Part shown: positions 8,426-19,828 of the stretch, one piece after another | Layout: the number at the start of each line of letters is the position of its first letter | Position numbering within the stretch: the first letter of the stretch is position 1 | Assembly: GCF_014647215.1 (NCBI RefSeq) | Contig: NZ_BMOT01000002.1 | Location: 1 to 64,000, forward strand | DNA: 64,000 nt | From: Shewanella aestuarii | Lineage (GTDB): Bacteria; Pseudomonadota; Gammaproteobacteria; Enterobacterales; Shewanellaceae | Direction of reading: 5' to 3' | The notes under the pieces: generated by a model | Seen by the model: the letters and a program-made list of their open reading frames with translations, nothing else | Database searches by the model: none | Told to the model about the DNA's origin: nothing | Translations under genes and position numbers: made by a program

Positions 8426-9865
8426 ATGCAGATGACATTGCGATTTTTAGGCGCGACACAAGAGGTGACTGGCTCTTGTCATTTAATCACAGTTAACCAG
8501 CAAGCTGTATTGCTTGATTGTGGATTAATTCAAGGAGGTAAGGCGGACGAGTTGCGTAACCGTGACCCATTTGATTTTCGGCCTGAACTGATTAGTGCTG
8601 TCGTATTAAGTCATGCTCATATTGACCATTCGGGTCGCTTACCATTATTAGCAAAGCAAGGATTTACTGGGCCAATTTATACCCATAAAGCCTCGGCGGA
8701 GCTGTGCGCTATTATGCTGAAAGATGCCGCTATGCTGCAAGAGCGGGATACAGAGAGGCAAAATAAAAAACGCGCTAAAAATGACTTAACACCGCTTGAA
8801 CCCTTATTTACCCAGGACGATGTGGATCAGGTATTAACCCAGTTTGTCGCCTTAGAATATGGTCAACGTTTTGCGGTGACAGATGATATTGAGGTGACAC
8901 TATCCGATGCGGGGCATATTTTAGGTTCTGCAGTTGTTGAGCTGTGGCTGGGTCAGCAAGCTGAACAAAAAAAGTTAGTATTCAGCGGCGATCTTGGTCG
9001 TGAAGGCATGCCGATTTTGTCAGATCCCACCATGATAGAACATGCCGATTTAGTCATGATGGAAAGCACTTATGGCAACCGTCAGCATCGCAGTTGGCAA
9101 GATACCCTGACTGAGCTTAAAGGCATCTTCGCCACCACCATTCATAAAAGCCGTGGCAATATTTTACTGCCTGCTTTTTCAGTGGGACGGGCGCAAGAGT
9201 TACTGTATTTATTCCATATTTATGCCAAAGAATGGGATTTATCACGCTGGCGAATATGTCTTGATAGCCCGATGGCGATAAAAGCGACTCAGGTGTATGT
9301 CAATAATTACCCATTGATGGATGATGACTTTAAGCGTTTTACTCGCTTATCGCCAGGCCAACATCCATTATTATCTACTGCCGAATTTACCAGTAGTACA
9401 GAAGAGTCTATCGAGCTTAATGATATTCATGAAGGACTCATTATTATTGCTGGCAGTGGCATGTGTAATGGCGGGCGTATTCGTAATCACTTAGCCCATA
9501 ACCTTGTGCGTAAGGGCGCAGATATTATTATTTGTGGTTATCAAGCGCTGGGAACGCCAGGGCGCTTATTGGTTGATGGCGCAGAAACGCTCACTATTCA
9601 TGGTCAAAGTATAAAGGTAGCGGCCAGTATTCATACTATTGGGGGGTTATCTGCCCATGCGGATCAAGCAGAGTTATTGCGTTGGTACCGTCATTTCGAC
9701 AATCAACCACCGATAGTGCTAGTGCATGGTGAACCTGAATCACAGCAAATCTTAATTGATGAGTTAACCGCCGAACCGGCTCTTGCCCCTCAGCATGCGG
9801 TAATTGTTGAAAAGGGCAATTGTTTAGATTTATCGGCGCTGCCTGAACTGGTTTGGGTGCCTTAA
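8426..9865 (+). CDS. MBL-fold beta-CASP metallo-hydrolase (RNA-processing type)
   Basis: This 479-residue protein has the beta-lactamase metal motif HAHIDH at residues 63-68, SGDLGREG, and ESTYGNR at the start of the inserted beta-CASP domain. It then has AFSVGRAQELLYLFH, SGMCNGGRI, GYQALGTPGR and the C-terminal VHGE. This is the CPSF73/Ysh1-like arrangement, so an endo- or exoribonuclease is the best guess. ATG 8426 is chosen because GGAGG stands 5 bases before it; an upstream in-frame start at 8348 has no support. The gene is monocistronic. Confidence 0.88.
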   Translation: MQMTLRFLGATQEVTGSCHLITVNQQAVLLDCGLIQGGKADELRNRDPFDFRPELISAVVLSHAHIDHSGRLPLLAKQGFTGPIYTHKASAELCAIMLKDAAMLQERDTERQNKKRAKNDLTPLEPLFTQDDVDQVLTQFVALEYGQRFAVTDDIEVTLSDAGHILGSAVVELWLGQQAEQKKLVFSGDLGREGMPILSDPTMIEHADLVMMESTYGNRQHRSWQDTLTELKGIFATTIHKSRGNILLPAFSVGRAQELLYLFHIYAKEWDLSRWRICLDSPMAIKATQVYVNNYPLMDDDFKRFTRLSPGQHPLLSTAEFTSSTEESIELNDIHEGLIIIAGSGMCNGGRIRNHLAHNLVRKGADIIICGYQALGTPGRLLVDGAETLTIHGQSIKVAASIHTIGGLSAHADQAELLRWYRHFDNQPPIVLVHGEPESQQILIDELTAEPALAPQHAVIVEKGNCLDLSALPELVWVP

Positions 9866-10105
9866 ATATGCACAGAAGCTGGCGTTGATAACGGGGCTTG
9901 CGCATTATTTAGTGAAATTTGTCATTCGCATAAACTCAGTGGCATCGAGTTGAGATTTAGCATAGCCAGATTGAAGTTGATGAGCTGCTGAATAGGCAAG
10001 TACCGAATACATCAGTGCAATTTGCGTCGCTGGTGTTATCCTGCCTCCTCGTTTAGAGTGAATCATTAGCCAATAATCACCAGATTAGGATTCAGGAGCA
10101 TATAA

Positions 10106-11431
10106 ATGAAATTAGCCCAACTTGCTTTAGCGGTTTCGGTATCAATTAGCCCACTGATAGCTGTAAATGTGGCAGCATCTTCATTTGAGACTCCAGTTGC
10201 TAAGGCTTTGCCGCAATTAGAAAAATTATACCTTTATCTCCACCAAAATCCTGAGTTGTCATATCAAGAAAAAAACAGCAGTGAACGTATGGCAAAAGAG
10301 CTGGCGAAATTAGGTTTCAAGGTCACCAAAAACTTCGGTGGTTACGGTGTTGTGGGAGTTTTTGAAAATGGAGCTGGGCCAACCATCATGATCCGTGCTG
10401 ATACAGACGGTTTACCGATCATTGAACAAACCGGTAAACCTTACGCTTCAAAAGCAACCACTGTGGATGCTAACAACAATACCGTTGGCATCATGCATGG
10501 CTGTGGTCATGATATACACATGACCAGTTTAATCGGTACGGCTCAGCAGTTAATACAACATAAAGCTGATTGGAAAGGCACGCTTATGATGGTCGCTCAA
10601 CCCGCTGAAGAAGTCGGTGGCGGTGCTAAAGCGATGTTAAAACAAGGCTTATTTAGTCAATTCCCGACTCCAAATGCAGTGTTAGGTTTGCATGTGAGTG
10701 CCAGCATACCCGCAGGCAAAGTAGGCGTAGTAAGCGGCTATGCACTGGCTAATGTTGACTCAGTTGATATTCACATCAAAGGTAAAGGCGGTCATGGTGC
10801 TTACCCACATACCACTATAGATCCAGTGGTGTTGGCAGCTAGAACCGTACTTGCTTTGCAAACTATTCCTAGCCGTGAGGTTTCTCCGCTTGAGCCAAAT
10901 GTGGTGACCGTGGGCTCTATTCATGGTGGCTCGAAGCATAATATTATTTCAAATGAAGTCATGTTGCAGCTAACCCTACGCTCATACAATCCAGAGGTGA
11001 GAACCCAACAAATTGAAGCGATTAAGCGTATAACTAGAGGCATTGCAATCAGTGCCGGTTTGCCTGAAGATTTAATGCCTGAAGTGAAAGTACATGACGA
11101 TGAAACTATTCCCTCTACCTATAATGACCCAACATTAGCGGCAAAAGTAAAAGCCAGTATTGAAGCCGAAATTGGCGCGAATAATGTAGAAATAGCGCCG
11201 CCTGTGATGGCCGGTGAAGATTTTGGCTTATATGGAAGAACCGCAGAAAAAGTGCCCATTACACTGTTTTGGTTAGGGGCGGTGGAACCCACATTGTATG
11301 CTGACAGTGTCACAAAGGGGATAAGCTTACCGTCATTGCATTCAAGCCAGTTTGCCCCAGACTACCCCGTCACTATCGCAACGGGGGTGAAAGCCATGAC
11401 CCGCACAGCGATGGATTTGTTTAATCAATAA
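10106..11431 (+). CDS. Secreted M20 family amidohydrolase/peptidase
   Basis: This is a zinc hydrolase of the M20D (amidohydrolase/hippuricase, IAA-amino-acid hydrolase) type, 441 residues with an N-terminal signal peptide that probably ends at VNVAA near residue 24. Metal ligands can be seen in ADTDGLP, HGCGHDIHM and PAEEVGGGAKAML (catalytic Glu pair) and in the late AGEDFG. The dimerisation domain begins at GKGGHGAYPHTT. It probably cleaves N-acyl amino acids or dipeptides in the periplasm. AGGAG precedes the start by 7 bases. It has no operon partners. Confidence 0.9.
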   Translation: MKLAQLALAVSVSISPLIAVNVAASSFETPVAKALPQLEKLYLYLHQNPELSYQEKNSSERMAKELAKLGFKVTKNFGGYGVVGVFENGAGPTIMIRADTDGLPIIEQTGKPYASKATTVDANNNTVGIMHGCGHDIHMTSLIGTAQQLIQHKADWKGTLMMVAQPAEEVGGGAKAMLKQGLFSQFPTPNAVLGLHVSASIPAGKVGVVSGYALANVDSVDIHIKGKGGHGAYPHTTIDPVVLAARTVLALQTIPSREVSPLEPNVVTVGSIHGGSKHNIISNEVMLQLTLRSYNPEVRTQQIEAIKRITRGIAISAGLPEDLMPEVKVHDDETIPSTYNDPTLAAKVKASIEAEIGANNVEIAPPVMAGEDFGLYGRTAEKVPITLFWLGAVEPTLYADSVTKGISLPSLHSSQFAPDYPVTIATGVKAMTRTAMDLFNQ

Positions 11432-11440
11432 TGATATCCG

Positions 11441-11460
11441 TGCCTGTATCCTTGCAGGCA
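11441..11460 (+). terminator. Weak hairpin after the M20 gene
   Basis: TGCCTG (11441-11446) and CAGGCA (11455-11460) form a 6-bp stem with an 8-base loop and a following TTAAATAATC. It is in the right place, but the U tract is poor. Confidence 0.35.
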
Positions 11461-11648
11461 TTAAATAATCAGATGTGCAAAGGGGTTGGCTAGAGATCGC
11501 ATTGCGTCAATCATGACGTATTCATTCGCCTAGATATCAGTATAAATTCAATGTTGGTTGTAAGCTGCTGAATTATAGATGTTTAAAGTTTATTTTGTTT
11601 ATATCTTCGCCTAAGTTGAGGTTAAATAGGGTATTAAGGTTAACCATT

Positions 11649-13196
11649 TCAGTTTTTTGCCACAGGTAAAGATACCGTGATACTGGTTAAATTTTGTAAG
11701 TCATCAATGGATAACTCAATTGTGCCGCCTTGAGCTTGGGTGAGTATTTTAGCTGAATATGTCCCCAGCCCTGAGCCTTTAGATTTACCAGATGATACGT
11801 ATTTATCCCAAAAAGTATCACGTATCTCTTCGGGTACTACGCCAGTATTTTCAATCTTAACATTGACCATTTTGTCATCCGATTCAAAATGAATGGCTAC
11901 TTTTGTGCTGATTTTGGCGGCTTCAAAGGCATTTTTTATCAAGTTTAGTAGCAATGAATAAGTTAAAATTGGATCACCCATAACATAAAATTCTTGATTC
12001 GGGTCTTCATCAGGGATCTGATATGCCACCAGTTTTTTGTGGTGAAAAGTAACATGCATCACGTTCAAAATACGTTTAATGATATTGTGGATTGAAAAGC
12101 GCTCTGGGGATAATTGGAATCGACCTGATTCAATTTTATATAACACTGAAAATAAGCTGATAGTGTTAATTGATTGCTGTGCCATCTCTTCAATTTGGCT
12201 GATTTTGGTTTGTAACTCTTTTGGGTAGCTTTTGTCTTGCGCAATACGCTGTGCCATGGCACTTATCGACACTAATGGGCCTTTTAAGTCGTGATGAACA
12301 ATATCTTCAACACTGTCTTTAAGCTTGGCCATCGCCAGTATATTGTCATAATTAGCTTGTAGGCCGCGTTGTAAATTGACTGTGGTCAGCAAGTTTTTAA
12401 CCCGTAACTTTAAAATATCTGGCTGAATGGGCTTGGTAAGATAATCGATTGCACCGCCTTTTAGTCCAGCCACTTGATGCTCAATTTCTGTGAGTGCTGT
12501 AACAAATACCACTGGGATTTGATCAGATTGTGGATGTTCTCGCATGGCTTTCAGTACCTGATAGCCATCCATATCTGGCATCATTATATCAAGTAACACT
12601 AAATCTGGTGGTGTGGCAGATTGGCAAATTTTTAAGGCTGCAGCGCCATTTTTGGCAAATCGAATTTTATAATCATCTTTTAATAAACCTACCAAATATG
12701 CCAAATTGTCAGGTACGTCATCTACAATTAAAATGCTATTGGTATCATCCACGAGTGATTGAGTTGGCATTTCATCGGGATCTTTTGGCGCAAGTTGTTC
12801 AAATAGATTTTTGCGTTCAGCTTTTAAGGCTTGTAACACCCTTGTTTGCAATGCTTTTGCCGTAAAGGGTTTGGCGATAATGTTAGACACATTATATTTT
12901 ATGGCTTGTGTCACCATGTCTCGGTTGGTGTGAGCAGTAACCAGAATGACCGGAATCGAGTGCCATTGAGGGTTGGCACGCATCGTTTTTAATACTTCAA
13001 TGCCGTTGCCACCGGGCATAATCCAATCAAGCAGTACTATGTCTACGTTATTATTTTCGAGAGTTTCTAATGCGCGTCGGCTATTTTCAACGGGTAATAC
13101 GCGTCCAAAACCATGTTGGCGTAGTTGTTCAACCATAATATTACGCATTGCATCCATGTCTTCGATAATCATTGCTGTCATCTGGTTCAATTGCAT
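11649..13196 (-). CDS. Receiver-receiver-histidine kinase protein
   Basis: This cytosolic protein of 515 residues has an inverted hybrid layout: receiver 1 (acceptor Asp57 in LLDWIMP), receiver 2 (about 154-270, acceptor Asp203 in LLDIMMP, LTKP), then a kinase core with the H-box HDLKGP (His302), the N-box NLIKNAFEAA and the G-box GKSKGSGLGTYSAK. It has no membrane segment or input domain of its own, so its input is probably phosphate arriving at the receivers. It starts 4 bp after the stop of the large hybrid kinase and is almost certainly cotranscribed with it, which suggests a phosphorelay. Confidence 0.88.
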   Translation of the reverse strand: MQLNQMTAMIIEDMDAMRNIMVEQLRQHGFGRVLPVENSRRALETLENNNVDIVLLDWIMPGGNGIEVLKTMRANPQWHSIPVILVTAHTNRDMVTQAIKYNVSNIIAKPFTAKALQTRVLQALKAERKNLFEQLAPKDPDEMPTQSLVDDTNSILIVDDVPDNLAYLVGLLKDDYKIRFAKNGAAALKICQSATPPDLVLLDIMMPDMDGYQVLKAMREHPQSDQIPVVFVTALTEIEHQVAGLKGGAIDYLTKPIQPDILKLRVKNLLTTVNLQRGLQANYDNILAMAKLKDSVEDIVHHDLKGPLVSISAMAQRIAQDKSYPKELQTKISQIEEMAQQSINTISLFSVLYKIESGRFQLSPERFSIHNIIKRILNVMHVTFHHKKLVAYQIPDEDPNQEFYVMGDPILTYSLLLNLIKNAFEAAKISTKVAIHFESDDKMVNVKIENTGVVPEEIRDTFWDKYVSSGKSKGSGLGTYSAKILTQAQGGTIELSIDDLQNLTSITVSLPVAKN

Positions 13197-13200
13197 AAAG

Positions 13201-16200
13201 CTATTCCTTCACTAAATTCAATGAGGTGTTTAATCTTGCGAGCTTTTCAATGGCAGAGTCGAACTCAAATTGTTCAATATCATTTTTTAATGATTTGAGT
13301 AAGGTTTTGTGCGGTCGAAGCTGCTGAACACCATCAAGTTGTCCTACCCAGTCTAATGCCTCGGTATTATATTGCTCTAAACATTGATTAAGTTTTACCA
13401 GCATTTCTTGGATGACTTTATCATCTAATTCTCGATTATGTATAGAAGGTTTATTTTTTTGTACCCAGCTATCGATATCGGCCAATAATATTGCTAAATG
13501 CTGATGTAAATTCTGAATCTGGGTAGTCATTGTGTCCCAATCTAGAGCTTCCAGATTATTCAGTTTGGTTTCTATTTCAGCTGTAAGCTGGTTTGTTTCA
13601 TCTGCGCCAATATTCGCCGTCACTCCTTTTAAGGTGTGCATGCTTAATTGCATATCACTAAGGTTACATTCACCGACGGCCAGTTTTTGTTGTGTAATAA
13701 GCGAATGCCCTGTAAGAACAAAAGAGTGTAATAATTTTGTATACAGCCCCGCATCTTGATTACAGTGCATTAATCCCCTTCGGGTATTAAGCCCATGAAT
13801 GTCAGGTAATGATGCGTGGACAATGCTACTGTTATAAGAATTAGCGGATGTCAACTTTTGAGGTTTTTTAGGTTTGATCCAGCGAGCCATGATGCTGTAA
13901 AGATCTTTGACATTGACGGGTTTATTGATTTGATCGTTCATTCCCGATAATAGGCTTCGTTCAACATCTTCTTTCATGGCATTTGCTGTCATGGCTATAA
14001 TCGGTAAATCAGCAAATAATGGATTGGCGCGGATACGTCTCGTGGCTTCATAGCCATCCATTAACGGCATTTGTCCATCCATTAATACCCCATCAAATGG
14101 TTTGCTGTTAACTAGCTCAACGGCTTCTATGCCATTGCAGGCTACCGTGACTTTGACCCCAGCTTGATTTAATAATTCAATGGCTAACTCTTGATTCATC
14201 ACATTATCTTCAGCTAGTAACACTTCAGCGCCAGCTAATTGCGTTTTGTACTCAATCACAGATTTTTCCGCTGCCGACTTATGTGAAGTTGGGTTGTTGC
14301 CGCTAAGCAATTTTACCACCAAATCCCCAAGAATAGCGGGTGTAAGGGGAGCTATGATGGAAAACACTTGGTTATGTTGATCTTGATTTAACAGCTCATT
14401 AACTTCATCTTGGTCTGATAATTTGTTGATAATGATCAATTTTGAATTTGGATTAAGCTTAAGAGATGTAATCAACTCATGGCTACAACATTTATAATCA
14501 CTAATAACATAAAATGGCTCTACAGTTTCCCCTGTAGCATTATTGACAGTAGCTTGTATTGCTTTGGTTGTGCTAGCTTCATCAGATATTAGAGTGTGTA
14601 TACCAAAATAGTTAGCATGCTTTATCAAATCATCGCTAATGATTGTTGGTAAGCCAATTAAGGTAAACATTGCACCTCTAGCACTTTCAAAATCCATGAT
14701 TGGATCATGGTCTCTACCCTTTAATAAGCTTAAGGTTAAATAAAAGCGACTGCCTTTACCTTCTTCGCTTTCTAGGTAAACCTGCCCTCCCATTAAGTTT
14801 GCAAGACGTTTACTGATTGCTAATCCAAGGCCTGTTCCGCCATATTCTCTTGATGTAGAGGCGTCAACCTGCTCAAATGACCCGAATAATTTGCCTTGCT
14901 TATGCTTTGGTATACCGATACCAAAGTCTTCGACGCAAAAAGTCAGATCAATATTGTTACCATTGGGTGTGGCTGTTCCCCTGATAATAATATTGCTATT
15001 GGGGTGAGAAAACTTGATCGCATTATTACAATAGTTGATCAATATTTGACCTAATCGCATGCTGTCACCGATATAAAAACGGGGGAAGTCAGGCGCAAAA
15101 TCAAATAAAATGGTCAGGTTTTTTTCTTCTACTTTGAAGCTAATAATGTTTGCTAAATTAGCAAAAACTTCATCAATATCAAATTCTGTTGATTCGATAT
15201 CCATCTTATCGGCTTCAATTTTTGAAAAGTCTAAAATATCATTCAAAATACCCAGTAAAGAGCTTGCCGCGCGGTGGACATTATCAACATAGTCACGTTG
15301 TTTACCCGAGAGGTCTGTTTGCAGTGCTAGATAAGACATACCGAGAATCGCGTTCATCGGAGTGCGTATTTCATGTGACATATTCGCTAAAAAATTAGAC
15401 TTGGTTTGATTGGCAGATTCAGCCGCTTCTTTGGCACTGGCTAATTCGGTTTGAATCAGTTTGTCATCTGTAATATCTAACGCCCAACATAAATTAGCAT
15501 TTTGCCCCCCGTGAATGGTTGGGTAGGCGGTGATGAAGATATCCCTGGTACCATCGGGGGTGTTAAATTGGGTTTCAAGTTGTAATTCTTCATTGCCACT
15601 GAGTTGCAAAATAGCATTGAAATCATTAGGGTTGGTGAAGATATCTGCAACGGTATGACCGATATTCAGGCCGGTCATTTCGGTGATGCGTTTATTGGTA
15701 TATCGACAGGTATTTTGCACGCAAACCCATACACCAATTGGACTTTTACCTAAGATATTTTGCAGTACATCGCGCTCTTGTATCAGCAGTTTATTAATGC
15801 GTAATCTTTCGCTGATGTCATTGTAGGAGCCTAAAATACATTGTAGCCCTTCTAATTCGACAACTTTAAGGGTTGCTTCAATCGGGATGCGTTGCCCTGT
15901 TGAGCTCAACATTTCCGCTTCGTACGTATATATGCCTTGTTGCAGTGTTTGTGCTAAGCGGCTTTTGAATAAGGCCTGACGTTGGGTGGCGTCGGCGGCA
16001 TAAAATAATGTGGGTTGCATACCTAACACATCATTTTTGGTGTTGTATGCAACCAGGTCTAACAGTGCCTGGTTGCAATCGAGGATGGTGCCATTGGTAT
16101 CTGATAGCATACAAGCTTCAATAGAGACATCAAAGAGAGATTGGAACCTTGCCCTACTGAGATTAAGCTGCTCTTCAGTTTGTTTGCGTTGGGCAATTTC

Positions 16201-18225
16201 TTTATTTAAGCGTCGATTCCAATAGATGAAAATCCCAAAAATAACGGTCAGAATAATGGCTAAATTGATAATCCAATCGATCACTTGTTGTCTTTTGATG
16301 CCAAAATCGTAGCGAACATTAATCCAGCGATCTTTGATATTTTGTTTTCGAGTATCAGGAATATAAGCAAAGGCTTTATTTAAAATGCTTTTAAGTTCAG
16401 GCCAGTCTTTTCTGATACCAATAGATACCCCGAACCGATAATCTGATAAATCAACAATATTTAAATGACGATGGCCAAAAGCCTCTAACATGTTGGAGGC
16501 TAATGGATAATGAATAAAAGCAGCAAAGGCTTGGTGTTGATTAACGGCATTAAGCACATCTTCTAGGGTGTTGTAGGGCACAACAATCAGCTCTGGATGT
16601 TCTAATTTTAATTGCAGCTCAGTGATATCTTCTGCCACCACAGCGACTTTTTTTCCGGCTAAGTCATCAAGGCCGTTAATATTATCGGTATCGTTTCTAG
16701 TCACAATAACAGCAGGGAAGTAGGCCAGCGCATCGGTGAACAACATGTCTTTATCGCGGGAGTGGTGATCCGACACGGGTGAGAGCACATCTATTTTCTG
16801 TTGCTTAAAATCATTGAGTAATATCTGCCAAGTTTTTGCGTCGCTGATTTTAAATTGTAACGGCAGCAGTGGACTTATTTCAGCTAAAAAGTCGGCAATA
16901 ATACCTTGTTGCTCACCGTTGTCGGCAATAAAATCTAAAGGGGCGGCATCGGGGTCAACCCCCAAATGAATAATGGGGTGTTGTTTAATAAATGCCCTTT
17001 CTTCTTCGGTTAAATTATTTAAAAATTGCTGGGTATCATAGGTGTTAATTAAATCTGCTACTTTAAAGTCCAATAAAAGCATATTGGGATTGAACGTAAG
17101 CGATATTTTTTTAAAATCAATATTCGCTTGGTTAAGATTTAACAGTGGCAGGTAGCTTTTATAATTATTTGATGTCACTACTACGGGGGGGATCACAAAA
17201 TCAAAACCTTGGCGTTGGATGTGATTATCATTTAGATAATCAAACATAAGTACGGTTGCAAACCCTCCCATCATGTCAGCACCTATCGATGCGGCGTTAA
17301 TATTATTATCAGGAATATCAGAGACTAATTCAGGAAGCCAACTTAATGCGCCAATGAGGGGTTTGGGTGAGGGGTGTTGCTCCGCTTCTAAGGCGACCGC
17401 TTTGGCGATTGAAGCACTCATTGCAACAACTAAGTTTATGTTGTTTTCAGACAGAGCGAGGGCATATTGTTCTCGCGCCGCTTGAGGATCCCAGTTGGTA
17501 TACTTAATGGTAATAACCGCATTTTTCCAGCGAGCAGAAATATACTCAACCATGTCATTGACCCTGCTGATCACCGAAGCATCTTCTGGATTACCGCCTA
17601 AAATTAAAATATTCGGTTGCCAATCAGCGGCATTTTTATTGATTGCTAAGCTATTAATGAGGGTTTGCCCTGAGTCTACATCTCGGCCAAAACGGGCAAT
17701 CCAATTTAAGCTGTCTGCTTTGAGTGACAGTTTTGATTCTTTTAAGTTTGAATTAATTGTGATGACGGGAACACCATGTTCATCGGCTTCTTTTAGCAGT
17801 GTTGGCAATATATCGGTATTTTCAGAAATAATAATGCCGTTGGTTTGCTCATGAATTGCTTTTCGACTTAAATTTAACAACATTGCACTGGTGTCATTAC
17901 TATAAATAATATCGAGATTGACATTGAGATCATTGGCTGCAAATTGAGAATAAGCTGCAATTTCACGCCAGAACGGTCTATCCGCCTCTAGGATCATGGT
18001 GATCATCTTTTGGGGACGCTTTTGTTGGGCAATTTGTGGTGCTTCTAAACGCTCAGATGAAGCTGTTTCAATACTCGATAACGCGGTTAATTGAGTTGTC
18101 ACCTGTGCACTATTTCCATTGATGGAAAAAAATATCAGCAAGAGTAATAAACACGGTGCATTTAATCGTACGTATGCAGGGGCCATTGGAATTGTGTGTA
18201 TGAGGTTGATTACATTTTTTAGCAT
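13201..18225 (-). CDS. Giant hybrid sensor kinase with two periplasmic binding domains
   Basis: This membrane protein of 1674 residues has many domains. In order: an N-terminal hydrophobic export segment (about 22-40); a sugar-type periplasmic binding domain (about 73-370); an SBP_bac_3 domain (about 415-650, starting [15 protein letters not shown]); a transmembrane helix (about 660-680); two PAS domains (about 690-935); HisKA with SHEIRTP; HATPase ([13 protein letters not shown]); a degenerate receiver-like stretch; a true receiver ([17 protein letters not shown]); and an HPt domain ([12 protein letters not shown]). This is a BvgS/EvgS-like unorthodox kinase with an extra ligand-binding module. 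It leads an operon with the receiver-kinase gene at 13196. The ligands are unknown. Confidence 0.9.
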   Translation of the reverse strand: MLKNVINLIHTIPMAPAYVRLNAPCLLLLLIFFSINGNSAQVTTQLTALSSIETASSERLEAPQIAQQKRPQKMITMILEADRPFWREIAAYSQFAANDLNVNLDIIYSNDTSAMLLNLSRKAIHEQTNGIIISENTDILPTLLKEADEHGVPVITINSNLKESKLSLKADSLNWIARFGRDVDSGQTLINSLAINKNAADWQPNILILGGNPEDASVISRVNDMVEYISARWKNAVITIKYTNWDPQAAREQYALALSENNINLVVAMSASIAKAVALEAEQHPSPKPLIGALSWLPELVSDIPDNNINAASIGADMMGGFATVLMFDYLNDNHIQRQGFDFVIPPVVVTSNNYKSYLPLLNLNQANIDFKKISLTFNPNMLLLDFKVADLINTYDTQQFLNNLTEEERAFIKQHPIIHLGVDPDAAPLDFIADNGEQQGIIADFLAEISPLLPLQFKISDAKTWQILLNDFKQQKIDVLSPVSDHHSRDKDMLFTDALAYFPAVIVTRNDTDNINGLDDLAGKKVAVVAEDITELQLKLEHPELIVVPYNTLEDVLNAVNQHQAFAAFIHYPLASNMLEAFGHRHLNIVDLSDYRFGVSIGIRKDWPELKSILNKAFAYIPDTRKQNIKDRWINVRYDFGIKRQQVIDWIINLAIILTVIFGIFIYWNRRLNKEIAQRKQTEEQLNLSRARFQSLFDVSIEACMLSDTNGTILDCNQALLDLVAYNTKNDVLGMQPTLFYAADATQRQALFKSRLAQTLQQGIYTYEAEMLSSTGQRIPIEATLKVVELEGLQCILGSYNDISERLRINKLLIQERDVLQNILGKSPIGVWVCVQNTCRYTNKRITEMTGLNIGHTVADIFTNPNDFNAILQLSGNEELQLETQFNTPDGTRDIFITAYPTIHGGQNANLCWALDITDDKLIQTELASAKEAAESANQTKSNFLANMSHEIRTPMNAILGMSYLALQTDLSGKQRDYVDNVHRAASSLLGILNDILDFSKIEADKMDIESTEFDIDEVFANLANIISFKVEEKNLTILFDFAPDFPRFYIGDSMRLGQILINYCNNAIKFSHPNSNIIIRGTATPNGNNIDLTFCVEDFGIGIPKHKQGKLFGSFEQVDASTSREYGGTGLGLAISKRLANLMGGQVYLESEEGKGSRFYLTLSLLKGRDHDPIMDFESARGAMFTLIGLPTIISDDLIKHANYFGIHTLISDEASTTKAIQATVNNATGETVEPFYVISDYKCCSHELITSLKLNPNSKLIIINKLSDQDEVNELLNQDQHNQVFSIIAPLTPAILGDLVVKLLSGNNPTSHKSAAEKSVIEYKTQLAGAEVLLAEDNVMNQELAIELLNQAGVKVTVACNGIEAVELVNSKPFDGVLMDGQMPLMDGYEATRRIRANPLFADLPIIAMTANAMKEDVERSLLSGMNDQINKPVNVKDLYSIMARWIKPKKPQKLTSANSYNSSIVHASLPDIHGLNTRRGLMHCNQDAGLYTKLLHSFVLTGHSLITQQKLAVGECNLSDMQLSMHTLKGVTANIGADETNQLTAEIETKLNNLEALDWDTMTTQIQNLHQHLAILLADIDSWVQKNKPSIHNRELDDKVIQEMLVKLNQCLEQYNTEALDWVGQLDGVQQLRPHKTLLKSLKNDIEQFEFDSAIEKLARLNTSLNLVKE

Positions 18226-18686
18226 TATTCATTCCAAAAGCGTTATGTGGTTTTGCGGCAGGCCATCTAAGATTAAGCTGTTATTTGCACTATTCGAGTG
18301 TCCATTGCAGCGGCATTCTTTTCTGCGTTGACAACAATATAACTTAGTTCATCTATCAAAAGCCGATTGATAAGGTCTATTTTTACACTAACCTTATCCC
18401 ATTAAGTAAATAATATAATCGAATTCTTAGGTAATGAAACGCTCATAAACTACACATTCAGTATAAGTCGGTAGCGCCTTGTGCATTTGTTTTTTGCTAT
18501 GATAGTTATGATTCGTTATGTTAATTTTTGCGGCTTTAGTTGTTGTGTTTGGTTTGCTGTTTGTTGTTATTTGGAGCTTGTGAGTGGTGCTTTACCAATT
18601 GTTGTAGGTTATTTATTAGGCTTCAGTTATATTCCCACCCCCGAAAAAGTTGATTAAAAAACAGTCTAAATAGTTAGAGGGTGATA
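18226..18686. other. Divergent intergenic region of the signalling island
   Basis: About 460 bp separate the leftward hybrid kinase from the rightward HD-GYP gene and its short upstream ORF. The stretch is AT-rich and should hold two divergent promoters. I could not identify a confident operator or RNA motif in it. Confidence 0.4.
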
Positions 18687-18740
18687 ATGGGTTTTATAAC
18701 AGTGCTGTTGGATATTTTTGAGAGTAAGGTGGAAATATGA
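18687..18740 (+). CDS. Short upstream ORF overlapping the HD-GYP gene (ATGA)
   Basis: The 17-codon frame MGFITVLLDIFESKVEI starts at ATG 18687 with GAGGGTG just before it and stops at TGA 18738-18740, overlapping the ATG at 18737 as ATGA. The strong Shine-Dalgarno sequence and exact overlap suggest a leader peptide that couples translation of the next gene. There is no sequence similarity I recognise, and chance overlap is possible. Confidence 0.4.
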   Translation: MGFITVLLDIFESKVEI

Positions 18741-19789
18741 CAGTGAGTGAAATGACATTGAAACCGACTATTTTGGTTGTCGATGATATGCCGGATAATA
18801 TTCGAATTATTCACGGTATTTTAGCCGATAAATTTACCATAAGAGCCGCGACCTCAGGCAAAAAAGCCCTTGAGCTGGCTCGTATTGAACCCATCCCAGA
18901 ACTGATCTTATTAGATGTTATGATGCCCACTATGAGTGGTTTTGAAGTGTGTCAGCAGCTAAAGCTTGATCCAAACACAAGCCGTATTCCGGTTATTTTT
19001 GTGACAGCTAAAACTGAAGAAATGGATGAACAAACGGGTTTGGAGTTAGGCGCCGTTGACTATATTTGTAAACCCATTAGCCCTGCGGTGTTAAATGTCA
19101 GAGTGAAAAACCAACTGGCGTTGGCTAATCAAGCTAGGCAGCTTGAAGACCTAGTGAAACTTCGTACTAAGGAGTTAGAGCAAACGCGGCATAAAATTAT
19201 CCTAAAGTTAGGCCGAGCGGCTGAATTTAGGGATAATGAAACCGGCTTACATATTGTTAGAATTGGCCATTTAAGTCAGATGTTGGCACAACATATTGGC
19301 GCCACAGCGACGTGGTGTGAGCATATACTGCATGCTTCACCTATGCATGACATTGGCAAAATTGGTATTCCAGATGTGATTTTATTAAAGCCTGGTCGGT
19401 TAACGGATGACGAACGTATTATCATGCAACAACATCCCGCGCTGGGAGCTGAAATTCTAGGTGATGATGACAATGCCCCATTACTGGTGATGGCAAAAGA
19501 AATCGCGTTGTACCACCATGAACATTGGAATGGAAATGGTTACCCCACAGGCATAAGTGGTAAAGATATCCCTTTAAGTGCCAGAATCGTTGCCATAGTT
19601 GATGTGTTTGATGCGTTAACCTCTGCGCGACCTTACAAAAAACCGTGGTCGACACAAGCTGCGCTAGATTATATTGTTGAAGGCGCAGGTAAACAATTTG
19701 ATCCAGATTTAGTGACCGCCTTTTTAGCATGTCGCGATAAAGTCGAGCAGATAAAATTACAATTTTTGGAGCCAGAATCGTCAGAATAA
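18737..19789 (+). CDS. Response regulator with HD-GYP phosphodiesterase domain
   Basis: This cytosolic protein of 350 residues has a receiver domain (about 10-130, acceptor Asp60 in LLDVMMP, CKP) joined by a helix to an HD-GYP domain with HDIGKIGIPD (His204-Asp205), HHEHWNGNGYP (GYP 268-270) and DVFDALTSARPYK. Intact HD-GYP domains hydrolyse cyclic-di-GMP. Its divergent position beside the hybrid kinase and the receiver-kinase protein suggests it is the output of that relay, but no sequence feature proves the pairing. The start overlaps a short upstream ORF, and AAGGTGG precedes it. Confidence 0.93.
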   Translation: MTVSEMTLKPTILVVDDMPDNIRIIHGILADKFTIRAATSGKKALELARIEPIPELILLDVMMPTMSGFEVCQQLKLDPNTSRIPVIFVTAKTEEMDEQTGLELGAVDYICKPISPAVLNVRVKNQLALANQARQLEDLVKLRTKELEQTRHKIILKLGRAAEFRDNETGLHIVRIGHLSQMLAQHIGATATWCEHILHASPMHDIGKIGIPDVILLKPGRLTDDERIIMQQHPALGAEILGDDDNAPLLVMAKEIALYHHEHWNGNGYPTGISGKDIPLSARIVAIVDVFDALTSARPYKKPWSTQAALDYIVEGAGKQFDPDLVTAFLACRDKVEQIKLQFLEPESSE

Positions 19790-19828
19790 CGGATGAGTCA
19801 GCCCTTTCGATAAAATTAACGAGCTATT

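Noticed and set aside
17495..17854. 119-codon rightward frame inside the hybrid kinase gene
   Set aside because: It mirrors the codon pattern of the certain gene on the other strand and shows no motif.
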